Notes: generated from the letters alone by a model not told the origin. Numbered from the stretch's first letter, positions 16,686-24,583 are shown. The stretch is 26,656 bases of DNA from Flavobacteriales bacterium (GCA_016703005.1 JADJCX010000025.1:1-26656), one strand, 5' to 3'. Numbers and translations: made by a program.

Positions 16686-17506
16686 ATGCAAACGATCCTC
16701 GACTTCTTCTCTTCCATCGACCCCATTCTTGCAGCGTTCATCGCCACCTGTTTCACTTGGGTGGTCACCGCTGCGGGTTCTTCACTCGTGTTCTTCTTCG
16801 GCAATGCATCGCGCAAATGGCTCGACGGCATGCTTGGCTTTACCGGGGGGTCATGGTAGCCGCTAGTTTCTGGAGCCTCTTGAGCCCGAGCATTGAAATG
16901 AGCGAGCGCATGGGCAACATTCCGTGGCTGGCGCCTGCTGTGGGCTTTGGCCTTGGTGCGTTGTTTCTCTTCGGTTTGGACAAGGTGCTCCCCCACCTGC
17001 ACATCAACTTCGACCCGAAACAGAGCGAGGGGCCACAGACCAATTGGCACCGTACCACGCTGTTGGTGCTCGCCATCACCTTGCACAACATACCTGAAGG
17101 CCTTGCAGTGGGTGTGCTGTTCGGCGGCGTGGCGGCGGGCATGCCCGAAGCCAGCATCGGTGGGGCGGTCGCCCTCGCGATCGGTATCGGTTTACAGAAT
17201 TTTCCCGAAGGCTTTGCGGTGAGCATGCCCTTGAGACGGCAGGGTGTGAGCAAATTCCGCAGCTTCTGGTACGGTCAGTTAAGCGCGATCGTGGAGCCCA
17301 TTGCGGGGGTCATTGGTGCCGTTGCTGTAATGCACATGCAATCCGTCCTCCCGTACGCCTTGGCATTCGCGGCAGGGGCCATGATCTATGTGGTGGTAGA
17401 AGAAGTGATCCCGGAAACACAGCAGGACAAGTACACTGACATTGCAACGCTGGGCTTCATTGGCGGCTTCATCGTAATGATGATACTGGACGTGGCGCTG
17501 GGGTGA
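16686..17506 (+). pseudogene. ZIP-family metal transporter (GufA-like), with one frameshift in this sequence
   Basis: The intact protein would have about 273 residues. The frame opened by the ATG at 16686 gives MQTILDFFSSIDPILAAFIA to WLDGMLGFTGG. It then breaks at a run of six G (16845-16850); with seven G it continues VMVAASFWSLLSPSIEMSE to the stop at 17506. ZIP signatures are intact: TLHNIPEGLAVGV and GLQNFPEGFAVSM, the paired metal-binding helices, and a later VEPIAGVIGA. ZIP proteins move divalent cations (Zn, Fe, Mn) toward the cytoplasm. Tight coupling to the DtxR/MntR-type gene suggests the regulator controls this importer. The single-base homopolymer loss is probably a sequencing error. 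Confidence 0.87.
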
Positions 17507-17543
17507 TGCACGTTCATAGTCTTCCAGCGTCGACCTTCGCCGC

Positions 17544-17987
17544 GTGAGCACGATCATTGAGGCGAAGAACCGCCGAGCATCTTTCGAGTACCACCTGTTG
17601 GACACTTACGAGTGCGGCATGGTGCTGATGGGTAGCGAGATCAAGAGCATCCGTGCCGGTGGCGCCAGCATCAATGAAGCTTTTTGCACGTTCAACGGGA
17701 ATGACTTGGTGGTGCGGAACATGCAGATCAATCCCTATGGCACGAATGTTCACTATGTGCACGAACCCAAGCGCGATCGCAAGCTGCTGTTGCACACGGT
17801 CGAGTTGGAGAAACTGAAGAAAAAGCTGCGGGACCAAGGCATCACCATCGTTCCATTGCGCATGTTCATTTCGAAGAACGGCTTTGCCAAGCTCGAGATC
17901 GCCTTGGCCAAGGGCAAGAAGCTTCACGACAAGCGTGAGAGCATCAAGGAAAGGGACGTAAAGCGCGAGATGGACCGGGAAGGTTGA
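17544..17987 (+). CDS. smpB: SsrA-binding protein SmpB
   Basis: The protein has 147 residues, normal for SmpB. It starts at GTG (17544), giving MSTIIEAKNRRASFEYHLLD. Core motifs are ECGMVLMGSEIKSIRAGGAS, then FVRN-like LVVRNMQINPY, KRDRKLLLH and PLRMFISKNGFAKLEIALAK, and the basic tail KGKKLHDKRESIKERDVKRE. SmpB binds tmRNA and brings it to stalled ribosomes for trans-translation. No ssrA gene was seen in the window. The 13 bases CGACCTTCGCCGC directly before the start also occur at 1426-1438 before another gene. Confidence 0.96.
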   Translation: MSTIIEAKNRRASFEYHLLDTYECGMVLMGSEIKSIRAGGASINEAFCTFNGNDLVVRNMQINPYGTNVHYVHEPKRDRKLLLHTVELEKLKKKLRDQGITIVPLRMFISKNGFAKLEIALAKGKKLHDKRESIKERDVKREMDREG

Positions 17988-18008
17988 TCGCCTACAGAGG
18001 TGCTCGGC

Positions 18009-19901
18009 ATGGAACACAGCACATCACATTGGCTCGATCGGTTCCAGCAAGGATGCTCGGTCCGCCTCCCCGGCCAACGCTGGGAGAAATGGATCTTTTG
18101 GGCGCTAGTGCTCTTGGCCTTGGCGCTTCGCTACCCAGGCACTCCCTATACACACGATGAGTTGAGCGCGCTGCTGCGTTTGTTCCCAACACTCAGCGAA
18201 ACGATCGAGCAGGGGGTGCGGATAGGCGACACGCACCCGCCCGGTGTGCAGGTGTTCGAGTGGTTTTGGACGCGCGCCTTCGGTACCGGCGAAGACGCAG
18301 TGAAGTTTCCGTTCATGGTGATGGGCCTTGCCGCACTGTTCTTCCTCTACCGTTTCGCGAGTGCTTGGACGAACACCACGGTCGCTCTTGTCGTGCTTGC
18401 GCTGCTGGCCACCATGCAGTACTCGGTGATGTATAGCCAGATCGCCAGGCCGTACGCTGTCGGCTTCTTCACCTGCGCCTTTTTGTTGGACCAGCTTACT
18501 CGCTACGTGGGTAGCGGCCGACGACGCGCGCTTTCGGGCTTCGCACTGGCTGCGGTGCTTTCGGCGTACACGCACCATTTCGCAATGCTCTTTGCCGCAT
18601 TGGTTTCGATCAGCGCTTTCGCGCTCCTGCGCCCCGGACAGGCCAAGGCTTATGCGATCGCCTGCGGCATTGCGGTGCTGCTCTATTTGCCGAACATCCC
18701 GATCCTGATGCATCAATTCAGCAAGGGTGGATTATCGGATTGGCTCGCCCCGCCCGGTCCGTACTGGCTGGAAGACTACCTGCGCTGGATCTTCATGTAC
18801 TCTTGGCCATTGGCGATCGCATGCCTCGCCATCGTCCTGTTCGGCGTGGTGAATTCGATCCGGACGAAACGATGGCGCGAGCCATTGCCTTGGCTGCTCA
18901 TTTTCTGGGGACTCGCACCACTGATCATCGGGTACGTCTACTCGATCTGGCGAGCCCCCGTGCTACAGTACAGCATGCTGCTGTTCTCGTTCCCGTGTCT
19001 CCTGCTCGCTGCGTTCCACGGGTTCCCGCAACTCTCCTTCAAATGGACCCTTCCAGCGGTCGGCATTCTTGCAGCGCTCGGTGTGCATGGCCTTGTTGTG
19101 GAACGGGATCACTACACCCTGTTCCAAGCAAGCAAGTACGAAGCCTTCTCGAACGTAGCCTCTGCTCAACAAGCACATGGGGGATTGGCCATCGTTGACA
19201 TGCAGCAGGGTATCCTCGATTTCTATTTCGCACGTATCGACCGGTACGGCGATGGACCCAACTATGTATTGACATCCTCTATCATAGATGCCGATGATCT
19301 GGGCGAATTGCTCTTGGACCCTGAATTGGTCAGCGTAGATCTGGGCATCACACCTTCAACCCGGCCGGAGCTTCCCAGCATGGTGCAAGAGTTCTTTCCA
19401 GTGTTGAGCGGTGTAGAGAACTTCTGCGAAGGCAGCATACTTCATTTCGCCAAAGCAGGCCGTCCGTTCCGTGCGGGGTTGTCGCGGGAGTTGAACCTGC
19501 CCATCTGGAGTGATAGCACGGTGGTTGAATTCCCCGCGATCGTTGAGGCGGGTATATCCCAGCTGATCCAAGGGCCGAATGACGTTATCGAGGTCAGGGC
19601 AACATTCCCATATCGAATAGGCTCGGACATTACGCTGGCTGGCGACCTGTTCGACAGGGGCAAGAGCATTGCGTTCCGGGAATCGCATGTGAAGGAGGCC
19701 GGCACAATCCGGTCTGATAGTGTAACCCTTCATCTGGCCTTCAACATGGCCGACTATGAGAAACGCGACCGTCAGCTTCATTTCAAAGCCTATGTGCAGA
19801 ACCGAACCGGCCGCTGGACCGGCACCCCGAAAGTCGAGGTAAGGGTTCGAGCCGGGAATCCGATCGTCTATGGCTTGTATGGCCCCATTCACGGTCAATA
19901 G
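18009..19901 (+). CDS. GT39/ArnT-like polytopic membrane glycosyltransferase
   Basis: The protein has 630 residues from the ATG at 18009; a GTG at 18000 would add three residues. Residues about 30-375 hold roughly ten to twelve hydrophobic helices. The first periplasmic loop has the acidic motif PYTHDELSALLRLF and then GDTHPPGVQVFEWFW, in the place of the catalytic Asp/Glu loop of PMT-type (GT39) and ArnT enzymes. YSQIARPYAVGFF is also typical. A soluble C-terminal part of about 240 residues follows (for example FYFARIDRYGDGPNYVL and beta-rich WSDSTVVEFPAIVEAG). Such enzymes move sugars from polyprenyl-phosphate donors to lipids or proteins. The acceptor is unknown. Confidence 0.8.
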   Translation: MEHSTSHWLDRFQQGCSVRLPGQRWEKWIFWALVLLALALRYPGTPYTHDELSALLRLFPTLSETIEQGVRIGDTHPPGVQVFEWFWTRAFGTGEDAVKFPFMVMGLAALFFLYRFASAWTNTTVALVVLALLATMQYSVMYSQIARPYAVGFFTCAFLLDQLTRYVGSGRRRALSGFALAAVLSAYTHHFAMLFAALVSISAFALLRPGQAKAYAIACGIAVLLYLPNIPILMHQFSKGGLSDWLAPPGPYWLEDYLRWIFMYSWPLAIACLAIVLFGVVNSIRTKRWREPLPWLLIFWGLAPLIIGYVYSIWRAPVLQYSMLLFSFPCLLLAAFHGFPQLSFKWTLPAVGILAALGVHGLVVERDHYTLFQASKYEAFSNVASAQQAHGGLAIVDMQQGILDFYFARIDRYGDGPNYVLTSSIIDADDLGELLLDPELVSVDLGITPSTRPELPSMVQEFFPVLSGVENFCEGSILHFAKAGRPFRAGLSRELNLPIWSDSTVVEFPAIVEAGISQLIQGPNDVIEVRATFPYRIGSDITLAGDLFDRGKSIAFRESHVKEAGTIRSDSVTLHLAFNMADYEKRDRQLHFKAYVQNRTGRWTGTPKVEVRVRAGNPIVYGLYGPIHGQ

Positions 19902-20070
19902 GCCATCGAAAGCTTCTTAACCTTCTTATTGTCAGGGTAAAAACGATTTTCGTCTCACCCGCAGTTGTGCTGGGCGCGGCCGTTCCATGGTCCTTTACAA
20001 CCGTTAACCGATCATTCACATTCCGCAGGCATCCCTACCGGTAAGGCCTACGTCTTCTAGCCGGAACCAC

Positions 20071-20262
20071 ATGTCACGCGCATACAAAATAGCCTTGATC
20101 CTGAAGAGCCGCACTAGCCTGCCGGTTTACAAGGATGTGAGCAAGCTTAGCGATCGTGAGCTGGACGAACAGGTAGCTACCATGATCGGTCGCATGCGCC
20201 GCAACGAAAGCGCAGTGATCGCCCGAATGGTGCAGCGCACCCCGACGTTCAGCCTCAATTGA
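20071..20262 (+). CDS. Small basic protein, unknown function
   Basis: A 63-residue protein (MSRAYKIALILKSRTSLPVY), rich in Arg, Lys and Ser, with a helical-looking core (SDRELDEQVATMIGRMRR). No membrane segment or metal motif is present. Its reading frame is the only credible one here, and the composition is protein-like, but I do not recognise a family. The 169 bases before it (19902-20070) hold only an 8-base palindrome TACCGGTA (20036-20043) and no clear promoter. Confidence 0.55.
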   Translation: MSRAYKIALILKSRTSLPVYKDVSKLSDRELDEQVATMIGRMRRNESAVIARMVQRTPTFSLN

Positions 20263-20310
20263 TCGGGGATAAGTCCCGGATGCTTGTCGCCGACAGCAGT
20301 TGGCCGCTTC

Positions 20311-20318
20311 TATATTCG
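20311..20318 (+). promoter_or_regulatory. Possible -7 box for the 20337 gene
   Basis: TATATTCG, 18 bases before the ATG, resembles TAnnTTTG. A TTG at 20284-20286 is 24 bases upstream, slightly long for a -33 element. Confidence 0.3.
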
Positions 20319-20336
20319 GCCCGCGAAACAAAGGTC

Positions 20337-20465
20337 ATGAGCAACCACGATCAACACAACGATTTTATTCCTCAAGAGGCCGAACAGAACGAGATCGGCG
20401 GACCGGTATTGGTCGGCTTGATGGTCCTCGGCGCCATCGTATTCATCATCTGGGCGCTGAACTGA
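20337..20465 (+). CDS. Very small single-pass membrane protein
   Basis: A 42-residue protein (MSNHDQHNDFIPQEAEQNEI) with a polar acidic N-terminus and one hydrophobic helix at about residues 24-41 (PVLVGLMVLGAIVFIIWAL). I chose the ATG at 20337 because it gives a clean one-helix protein and follows a -7-like box. Extending to 20259 adds unrelated sequence. It could be a subunit or regulator of a membrane complex, but nothing in the sequence names a partner. Confidence 0.5.
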   Translation: MSNHDQHNDFIPQEAEQNEIGGPVLVGLMVLGAIVFIIWALN

Positions 20466-20491
20466 TCGGGTCGCCTTCGCTCCACCTTGGA

Positions 20492-20896
20492 TCATTCTTT
20501 CCTTCGGGGAAGATCACCCGATCGTTCCAGGTATTCGGTTCGAAGTACCACGGTATACCAGTCATTCTCCAGCGGCAGGTAGCCGTATTCGAAACAGAAC
20601 ACGTAGTTGTTGCCGGTGGTCGTGCGGCTTACGTGTGTGTGATAATTGAAGTCGAAGCCCTTTTGCAGCAGCCGTTCCCGGTGAACGCGCAGCGGCTTAC
20701 CATCGGGAATGAACTCCTCCAGGATACGCCGATTGCGACGTAAGGTGTTCGTCACATTGCGCACATAGTTTATCGGCGAGTTATTGGCAGTGTAATGGTG
20801 TAGGCTCCGGCACGCGTCGTCGCAAAACTTCTTGTTCGACCTGCCCAGCAGCTTTTCGCCGCATTGATGACAGAACCGATCGACAGTAGCAGGCAT
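20492..20896 (-). CDS. Small zinc-ribbon protein, unknown function
   Basis: A 134-residue protein. The N-terminus holds a CxxC...CxxxC metal site: FCHQCGEKLLGRSNKKFCDD, then ACRS (Cys9, Cys12, Cys25, Cys29). This form is shared by small zinc-ribbon proteins common in Bacteroidota. The rest is helical (INYVRNVTNTLRRNRRILEE) followed by a short beta part (GNNYVFCFEYGYLPLENDWY). A nucleic-acid or protein-binding role is possible but not shown. It converges on the small membrane-protein gene. Confidence 0.75.
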   Translation of the reverse strand: MPATVDRFCHQCGEKLLGRSNKKFCDDACRSLHHYTANNSPINYVRNVTNTLRRNRRILEEFIPDGKPLRVHRERLLQKGFDFNYHTHVSRTTTGNNYVFCFEYGYLPLENDWYTVVLRTEYLERSGDLPRRKE

Positions 20897-20915
20897 GCAC
20901 CGAATGTAGCGGTCG

Positions 20916-21686
20916 CTACTTCATGCCGCGCTCGCCTTGGATACGTTCGTACGCCTCCTGCACTTTCTTGAACTTCTCGGCCGCGGCTTTCTGCACGGCT
21001 TCACCCATCTGCGCCACGCGGTCCGGGTGGTGCTTCATGGCCATACGGCGATAGGCCTTCTTGACTTCTTCATCGGTGACTGTCCGCTCGATCTCCAGTA
21101 TCTCATACGCACTGCTGGCGCTGGGCTTGCGGAACATGGCGCTCATGCTGTCCAAGTCGCGCTCGCTGATCCCAAGATAATTTGCAATGCGTCGCACCAT
21201 TTCACGTTCCGATGCGTGCACGGAACCGTCGGCTGCCGCAATACCAATGAGGTAATGCACCAACTGCAAGCGTGCGGGGTGCGGCACGTTCTGCCGGATC
21301 TGCTCGCATACTTGCCCTACGGGGATGTCCCTCTCCAGTACATCGCGCAGCACCACCAGCAGGTCCTTTGCCTTTGCTTCACCGAACTGCTGCAGGAAGA
21401 ACCGCCGCACGAATTCAAGTTCGCGTTGGGTTGCCTTGCCGTCGGCCTTCATAACGGCAGCCGTAAGCACAACAAGGCTCATGGCGAAGTCGCCGGAACC
21501 AGCTTGCGCTTGCTGACGGTGCTGCCCTTCCGAGCGCGACCTATGCTCGGTCTTGGGGCCCGCTGACGCGGCGCCTGCTTCCGCGCTCCGGTCCAACAAG
21601 GAACCAAGTGTGAAGCCCACCAACGCGCCGATCGGTCCGCCTACAGCGAAACCCAGACCACCTACTATCCACTTTCCGTAGCTCAT
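20916..21686 (-). CDS. TerB plus DnaJ-domain (DjlA-like) membrane-anchored protein
   Basis: The protein has 256 residues from the ATG at 21686 (MSYGKWIVGGLGFAVGGPIG); the upstream 34 residues are an out-of-family read of the Gly-rich neighbour. A glycine-rich hydrophobic segment (about 7-30) anchors it. About 65-185 is a TerB-like helical domain (MSLVVLTAAVMKADGKATQR; IAAADGSVHASEREMVRRIA, with the paired acidic loops). The C-terminal 65 residues are a J domain (YEILEIERTVTDEEVKKAYR and KHHPDRV with the HPD motif), which should stimulate a DnaK-type Hsp70. This is the DjlA order. It starts two bases after the TPM gene's stop, so it belongs to the lemA operon. Confidence 0.87.
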   Translation of the reverse strand: MSYGKWIVGGLGFAVGGPIGALVGFTLGSLLDRSAEAGAASAGPKTEHRSRSEGQHRQQAQAGSGDFAMSLVVLTAAVMKADGKATQRELEFVRRFFLQQFGEAKAKDLLVVLRDVLERDIPVGQVCEQIRQNVPHPARLQLVHYLIGIAAADGSVHASEREMVRRIANYLGISERDLDSMSAMFRKPSASSAYEILEIERTVTDEEVKKAYRRMAMKHHPDRVAQMGEAVQKAAAEKFKKVQEAYERIQGERGMK

Positions 21687-21688
21687 GT

Positions 21689-22473
21689 TCACCAGGATCC
21701 ACCGGCCCCACCGCCGCCGAAACTGCCACCACCGAATCCGCCGAAACCTCCCCCGCCACCGCCGCCACCGCCAGTGAACCCTCCCCAACTGCCACGACTG
21801 TTACGCGTGGCTTGGTTCAGGAGCGCCCAGGCTACCCAGAAGTCGATACCGTTGATCCGCGCGTAACGACGGGTCTGGCCAGCTTTCAGCGCGATCACCA
21901 AGAAGAAGAACGCAACGGCAAAGACGATCGGAACCCACGGTACGGAAGGTTTCGAATAGCTCTGTGCACTGATCTCCCCTTCGGCCAATCCCATCAGTTT
22001 GTCCACGGCCCCGTTCAATCCATCTGCATAGCGCCCATCCTTGAATTGCGGCAGGATCTCATCTTCGATGATGCGCTTGCAGGCCAGATCCGGATCGCGC
22101 CTTCCAATCCGTAGCCAGGAGCGATAAAGACGTGGCGTCTGCCCTTCCCGCCGTTAGGTTTCACCAATAGCACAACGCCATTGTTGAACTCCGCCCCACC
22201 AATGCCCCATGCCCGACCGATCCCCACGGCGTAGTCCACCGGTTCAAGACCGCAAAGCGTGTCCACGATGATGACGGCGATGCGGTTGCTCGTGCGCTGG
22301 GCGAATGCCGTGAGTTTGGCATCGAGTTGCTGCGCTTCGCCTTGGTCAAGCAACTGCGTGAATTGCCAAACCAAATGCCTCTCGTCCGTTGGCTTGGCCG
22401 GTATGCAATCTTCCTGCGCACGGGTTGGGACCAACGCGAGCAGCAACGTGAAGAGGAGCAACGACCGTTTCAT
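21689..22473 (-). pseudogene. TPM-domain (YgcG-like) membrane protein, with one frameshift in this sequence
   Basis: Restored length is about 261 residues. A signal peptide (MKRSLLLFTLLLALVPTRAQ) leads into a TPM domain (HLVWQFTQLLDQGEAQQLDA; NRIAVIIVDTL; AWGIGGAEFNNGVVLLV; HVFIAPGYGLEGAI). The frame then breaks; with one extra base near 22092-22093 it continues PDLACKRIIEDEILPQFKDG to a transmembrane helix (VPIVFAVAFFFLVIAL). It ends in the Gly/Phe-rich GSFGGGGAGGSW tail typical of this family. TPM proteins are linked to envelope or photosystem-repair roles; the precise job is unknown. The ATG overlaps the preceding TPM gene's TGA. Confidence 0.85.
21692..21784 (-). repeat. Glycine-rich low-complexity coding repeat
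   Basis: Imperfect tandem GGN codons (read as CCG/CCN on the plus strand) encode the Gly/Phe/Ser tail of the TPM protein. It is normal for YgcG-like proteins and is a place where replication slippage or assembly errors are likely. Confidence 0.7.
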
Positions 22474-22937
22474 CCGATACTCACGTCGTTGCTGAGTTCA
22501 TCGCGGTCACTTGCCAAGCGCGGGAATAGATGGCGGAGCTTCTCACCGACCATGCCGACACCCAACACCAACCCTGCAGCGGGGGTTCCGGCTTTGAACG
22601 CGGGCAACATGGCCGCGATCACATCAGCCCAGAATCCATCGCCCACTTTTTCGTGGATACCCTTGTCGCCGATAACCGCTAGTTGGTGGTCGGCAACGCT
22701 CACGTAGATGAGCACTCCGTTTCGCTCTGCCGTGCGGTGCATGCCTAATTCTTCGAACACCAGCGCGGCGTGGTCGAGTATCTCACCTTCCACATGGTCC
22801 TCCAAGTGCACACGTATCTCACCGCTGGTGCGCAATTCGGCCTCTTTGGTGGCTTGGCGCACCTGCGAGAGTTCTGCGGATGTCAGGAAATCGGCCGCTT
22901 CAACGGCTTTGCGCGGTTGCGCACCGTGGGTGCTCAC
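22470..22937 (-). CDS. TPM-domain protein (TLP18.3/Psb32/MOLO-1 family), soluble
   Basis: A 155-residue protein without a signal peptide or clear membrane helix. The TPM core is visible: FLTSAELSQVRQATKEAELR, TSGEIRVHLEDHVEG, DHAALVFEELGMHRTAERNG, VLIYVSVADHQLAVIGDKGI and HEKVGDGFWADVIAAMLPAF. It differs from the downstream TPM protein, which carries a signal and Gly-rich tail. The pair lemA/TPM/TPM is a recurring neighbourhood in bacteria. Its ATG overlaps the lemA stop by four bases, and its own TGA overlaps the next ATG. Confidence 0.87.
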   Translation of the reverse strand: MSTHGAQPRKAVEAADFLTSAELSQVRQATKEAELRTSGEIRVHLEDHVEGEILDHAALVFEELGMHRTAERNGVLIYVSVADHQLAVIGDKGIHEKVGDGFWADVIAAMLPAFKAGTPAAGLVLGVGMVGEKLRHLFPRLASDRDELSNDVSIG

Positions 22938-23518
22938 TCGAACTTGATGTCGGGCGCCTCCTCTGTGCCTTCCTTGCTTTCGAAGTAGGGCTTGTGCTCA
23001 ACGTTCAGGCCGAACAGGCTGTTGACCATCGAGCCAGGGAACGCCCTGATCTTGGTATTCAACGTGCGGGCTGCCGTGTTGAAGTCACGGCGCGCGGTGC
23101 TGATCCTGTTCTCCATGCCCTCATATTGGGTCTGGAAATCGCGGAAGGCTTGCACTGCTTGCAGGTTCGGATACTGCTCCACGAGCAACCGGCTAAGGGC
23201 ACCGCCCAAGCGGGCTTGCGCCTCTTCGAACTGCTTCATCTTCTCCGGTGTGAGGTCGTTCGCATCCATCTTGATCTCGGCAACACGGCTGCGCGCCTCA
23301 ACCACGTCCTTCAACGTTTGACTTTCGTAACCGGCAGCACCCTTCACGATCTCCAAGAGATTCTTGCTCTTGTCCGCACGGGCCTGATAGGCCACTTCCA
23401 CATTGCTCCATTGCTCGGCGACCTTTTCGTCCGCACCAATGATGCCTTGATAGGTGCTGAAGAACCAGATACCCAGCAGTACGACGATGCCGAGCAGGAT
23501 GTATCCGATGTATTTCAT
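22934..23518 (-). CDS. lemA: LemA family protein
   Basis: A 194-residue protein with an N-terminal hydrophobic helix (MKYIGYILLGIVVLLGIWFF) followed by helical coil. LemA features are VAEQWSNVEVAYQARADKSK, NLLEIVKGAAGYESQTLKDV, EAQARLGGALSRLLVEQYPN and then RTLNTKIRAFPGSMVNSLFG and HKPYFES. It should be a membrane-anchored, mostly helical protein of unknown biochemical role. It is first in a four-gene run with overlapping stop and start codons, and has a recognisable Bacteroidota promoter upstream. Confidence 0.93.
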   Translation of the reverse strand: MKYIGYILLGIVVLLGIWFFSTYQGIIGADEKVAEQWSNVEVAYQARADKSKNLLEIVKGAAGYESQTLKDVVEARSRVAEIKMDANDLTPEKMKQFEEAQARLGGALSRLLVEQYPNLQAVQAFRDFQTQYEGMENRISTARRDFNTAARTLNTKIRAFPGSMVNSLFGLNVEHKPYFESKEGTEEAPDIKFE

Positions 23519-23562
23519 TCTTGTTGTGCCCGACTTCGCGGGACCGTTTTGGTAAGCGTGGC

Positions 23563-23592
23563 CGAAAGTAGCGGCGCATGTGGATCAACAAC
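23563..23592 (-). promoter_or_regulatory. Bacteroidota-type promoter for the lemA operon
   Basis: On the minus strand GTTG (23592-23589) is followed after 18 bases by TACTTTCG (23570-23563), a near match to TTTG-N17-23-TAnnTTTG. The lemA ATG is 44 bases further on. The same octamer TACTTTCG occurs before the DtxR-type gene. Confidence 0.6.
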
Positions 23593-23617
23593 CGTGCAGT
23601 GGGGTATTGCATGACGA

Positions 23618-24554
23618 ATGGTCAGTGTGCCCCATGAGCGCACCTTTGCGCCCCGGACATTCCGACCCTTGCGGCTACTCAACACATACACCGGCCACCG
23701 TAGCGCCGTATACGCACTGGCGCCTGCTGCGGAGCCTGGCACCTTCTTCAGCGCAGGTAGCGACGGTACTGTGGTCAGGTGGAACTGCGGCACACCGAAC
23801 GACGGGACCGGCATTGCCCAGCTTCCCCGGCCGGTGTTCAGCGTGTGCCACATGAACTACCACATTTTGGCCGGCCTGGATGATGGTGCGATCCATGTCT
23901 TGGACCTGATAACACAACGTGAAGTGCGGAACCTCCGCCTGCACGCCAAAGGCGCGTTCGCGCTGTTGCCGCTGAATGCGAACACATTGCTGGCCTCGGC
24001 CGGTGGCGAAGGTTCGATCGGTCTTTGGCATTGGCCCGCTATGGAACTCGCGCGGCGATCCGCTGGGTTCGGCCAAAGTGCGTGGTTTGGCGCTGAGCAA
24101 TGATGGCCAGTGGCTGGCTGCCAGTTGCAACGATGGTTTTGTGCTGATCCTTGACACCATCGACTTCAACGAATTGATAACGCTGAACGCACACGTTGAC
24201 GGGGCCTACGGCCTGGCCTTCCACCCGACCAAACAAGTGCTGATCACCGGCGGGCGCGATGGGCACATGCGTGCATGGCGCATGCACGGCCAGTGGGCAC
24301 AAGTGTTGGATGTTCCAGCACATCAAGGCTCCATCTACTCGATCGCCTTCAGCCCTGACGGGCGGTATTTAGCGACCGCGAGCCGGGACAAGACAGCAAA
24401 AGTGTGGGATGCACAAAGCCTCGAACCGTTGGCCCGCTTGGATCGGGCCGCCGGTGGGCATACACACTCAGTGAATGCCCTTCTCTGGTTGCCCGACGGT
24501 TCGCTGGTTACGGCAGGGGACGACAAACGCATTGTGCAATGGCAAGTTCCATAG
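23618..24554 (+). pseudogene. WD40-repeat protein, seven blades, with one frameshift in this sequence
   Basis: Two frames together encode about 310 residues forming seven WD-type blades: HRSAVYALAP...SDGTVVRW; VFSVCHMNYHILAGLDDGAI; LLASAGGEGSIGLWHW; VRGLALSNDGQWLAASCNDG; YGLAFHPTKQVLITGGRDGH; YSIAFSPDGRYLATASRDKT; and VNALLWLPDGSLVTAGDDKR. The break lies between blades three and four, around 24050-24066, and fits one extra base. Because a complete seven-blade propeller appears only when the frames are joined, the shift is probably artefactual. The protein has no signal peptide, so it is likely a cytoplasmic interaction platform with unknown partners. The start at 23618 is uncertain. Confidence 0.82.
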
Positions 24555-24571
24555 CAGCATACCGGCGCGGA

Positions 24572-24579
24572 TACCTTGG
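24572..24579 (+). promoter_or_regulatory. Possible -7 box for the 24584 lipoprotein gene
   Basis: TACCTTGG ends four bases before the ATG, resembling TAnnTTTG and implying a leaderless transcript if used. No clear -33 element is seen. Confidence 0.3.
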
Positions 24580-24583
24580 CGCC

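Noticed and set aside
20036..20043. TACCGGTA palindrome upstream of the 63-residue protein
   Set aside because: Eight bases is expected by chance in this length, and no partner copy was seen nearby.
19902..20070. Possible small RNA or tmRNA near smpB in the 169-base gap
   Set aside because: No CCA end, tRNA-like arms or tag-peptide frame could be recognised; the gap is also much shorter than a tmRNA gene.
21692..21784. Repetitive CCGCC-rich stretch resembling a tandem array
   Set aside because: It encodes the Gly-rich tail of the TPM protein; units are irregular, with no spacers, so it is not a CRISPR array.
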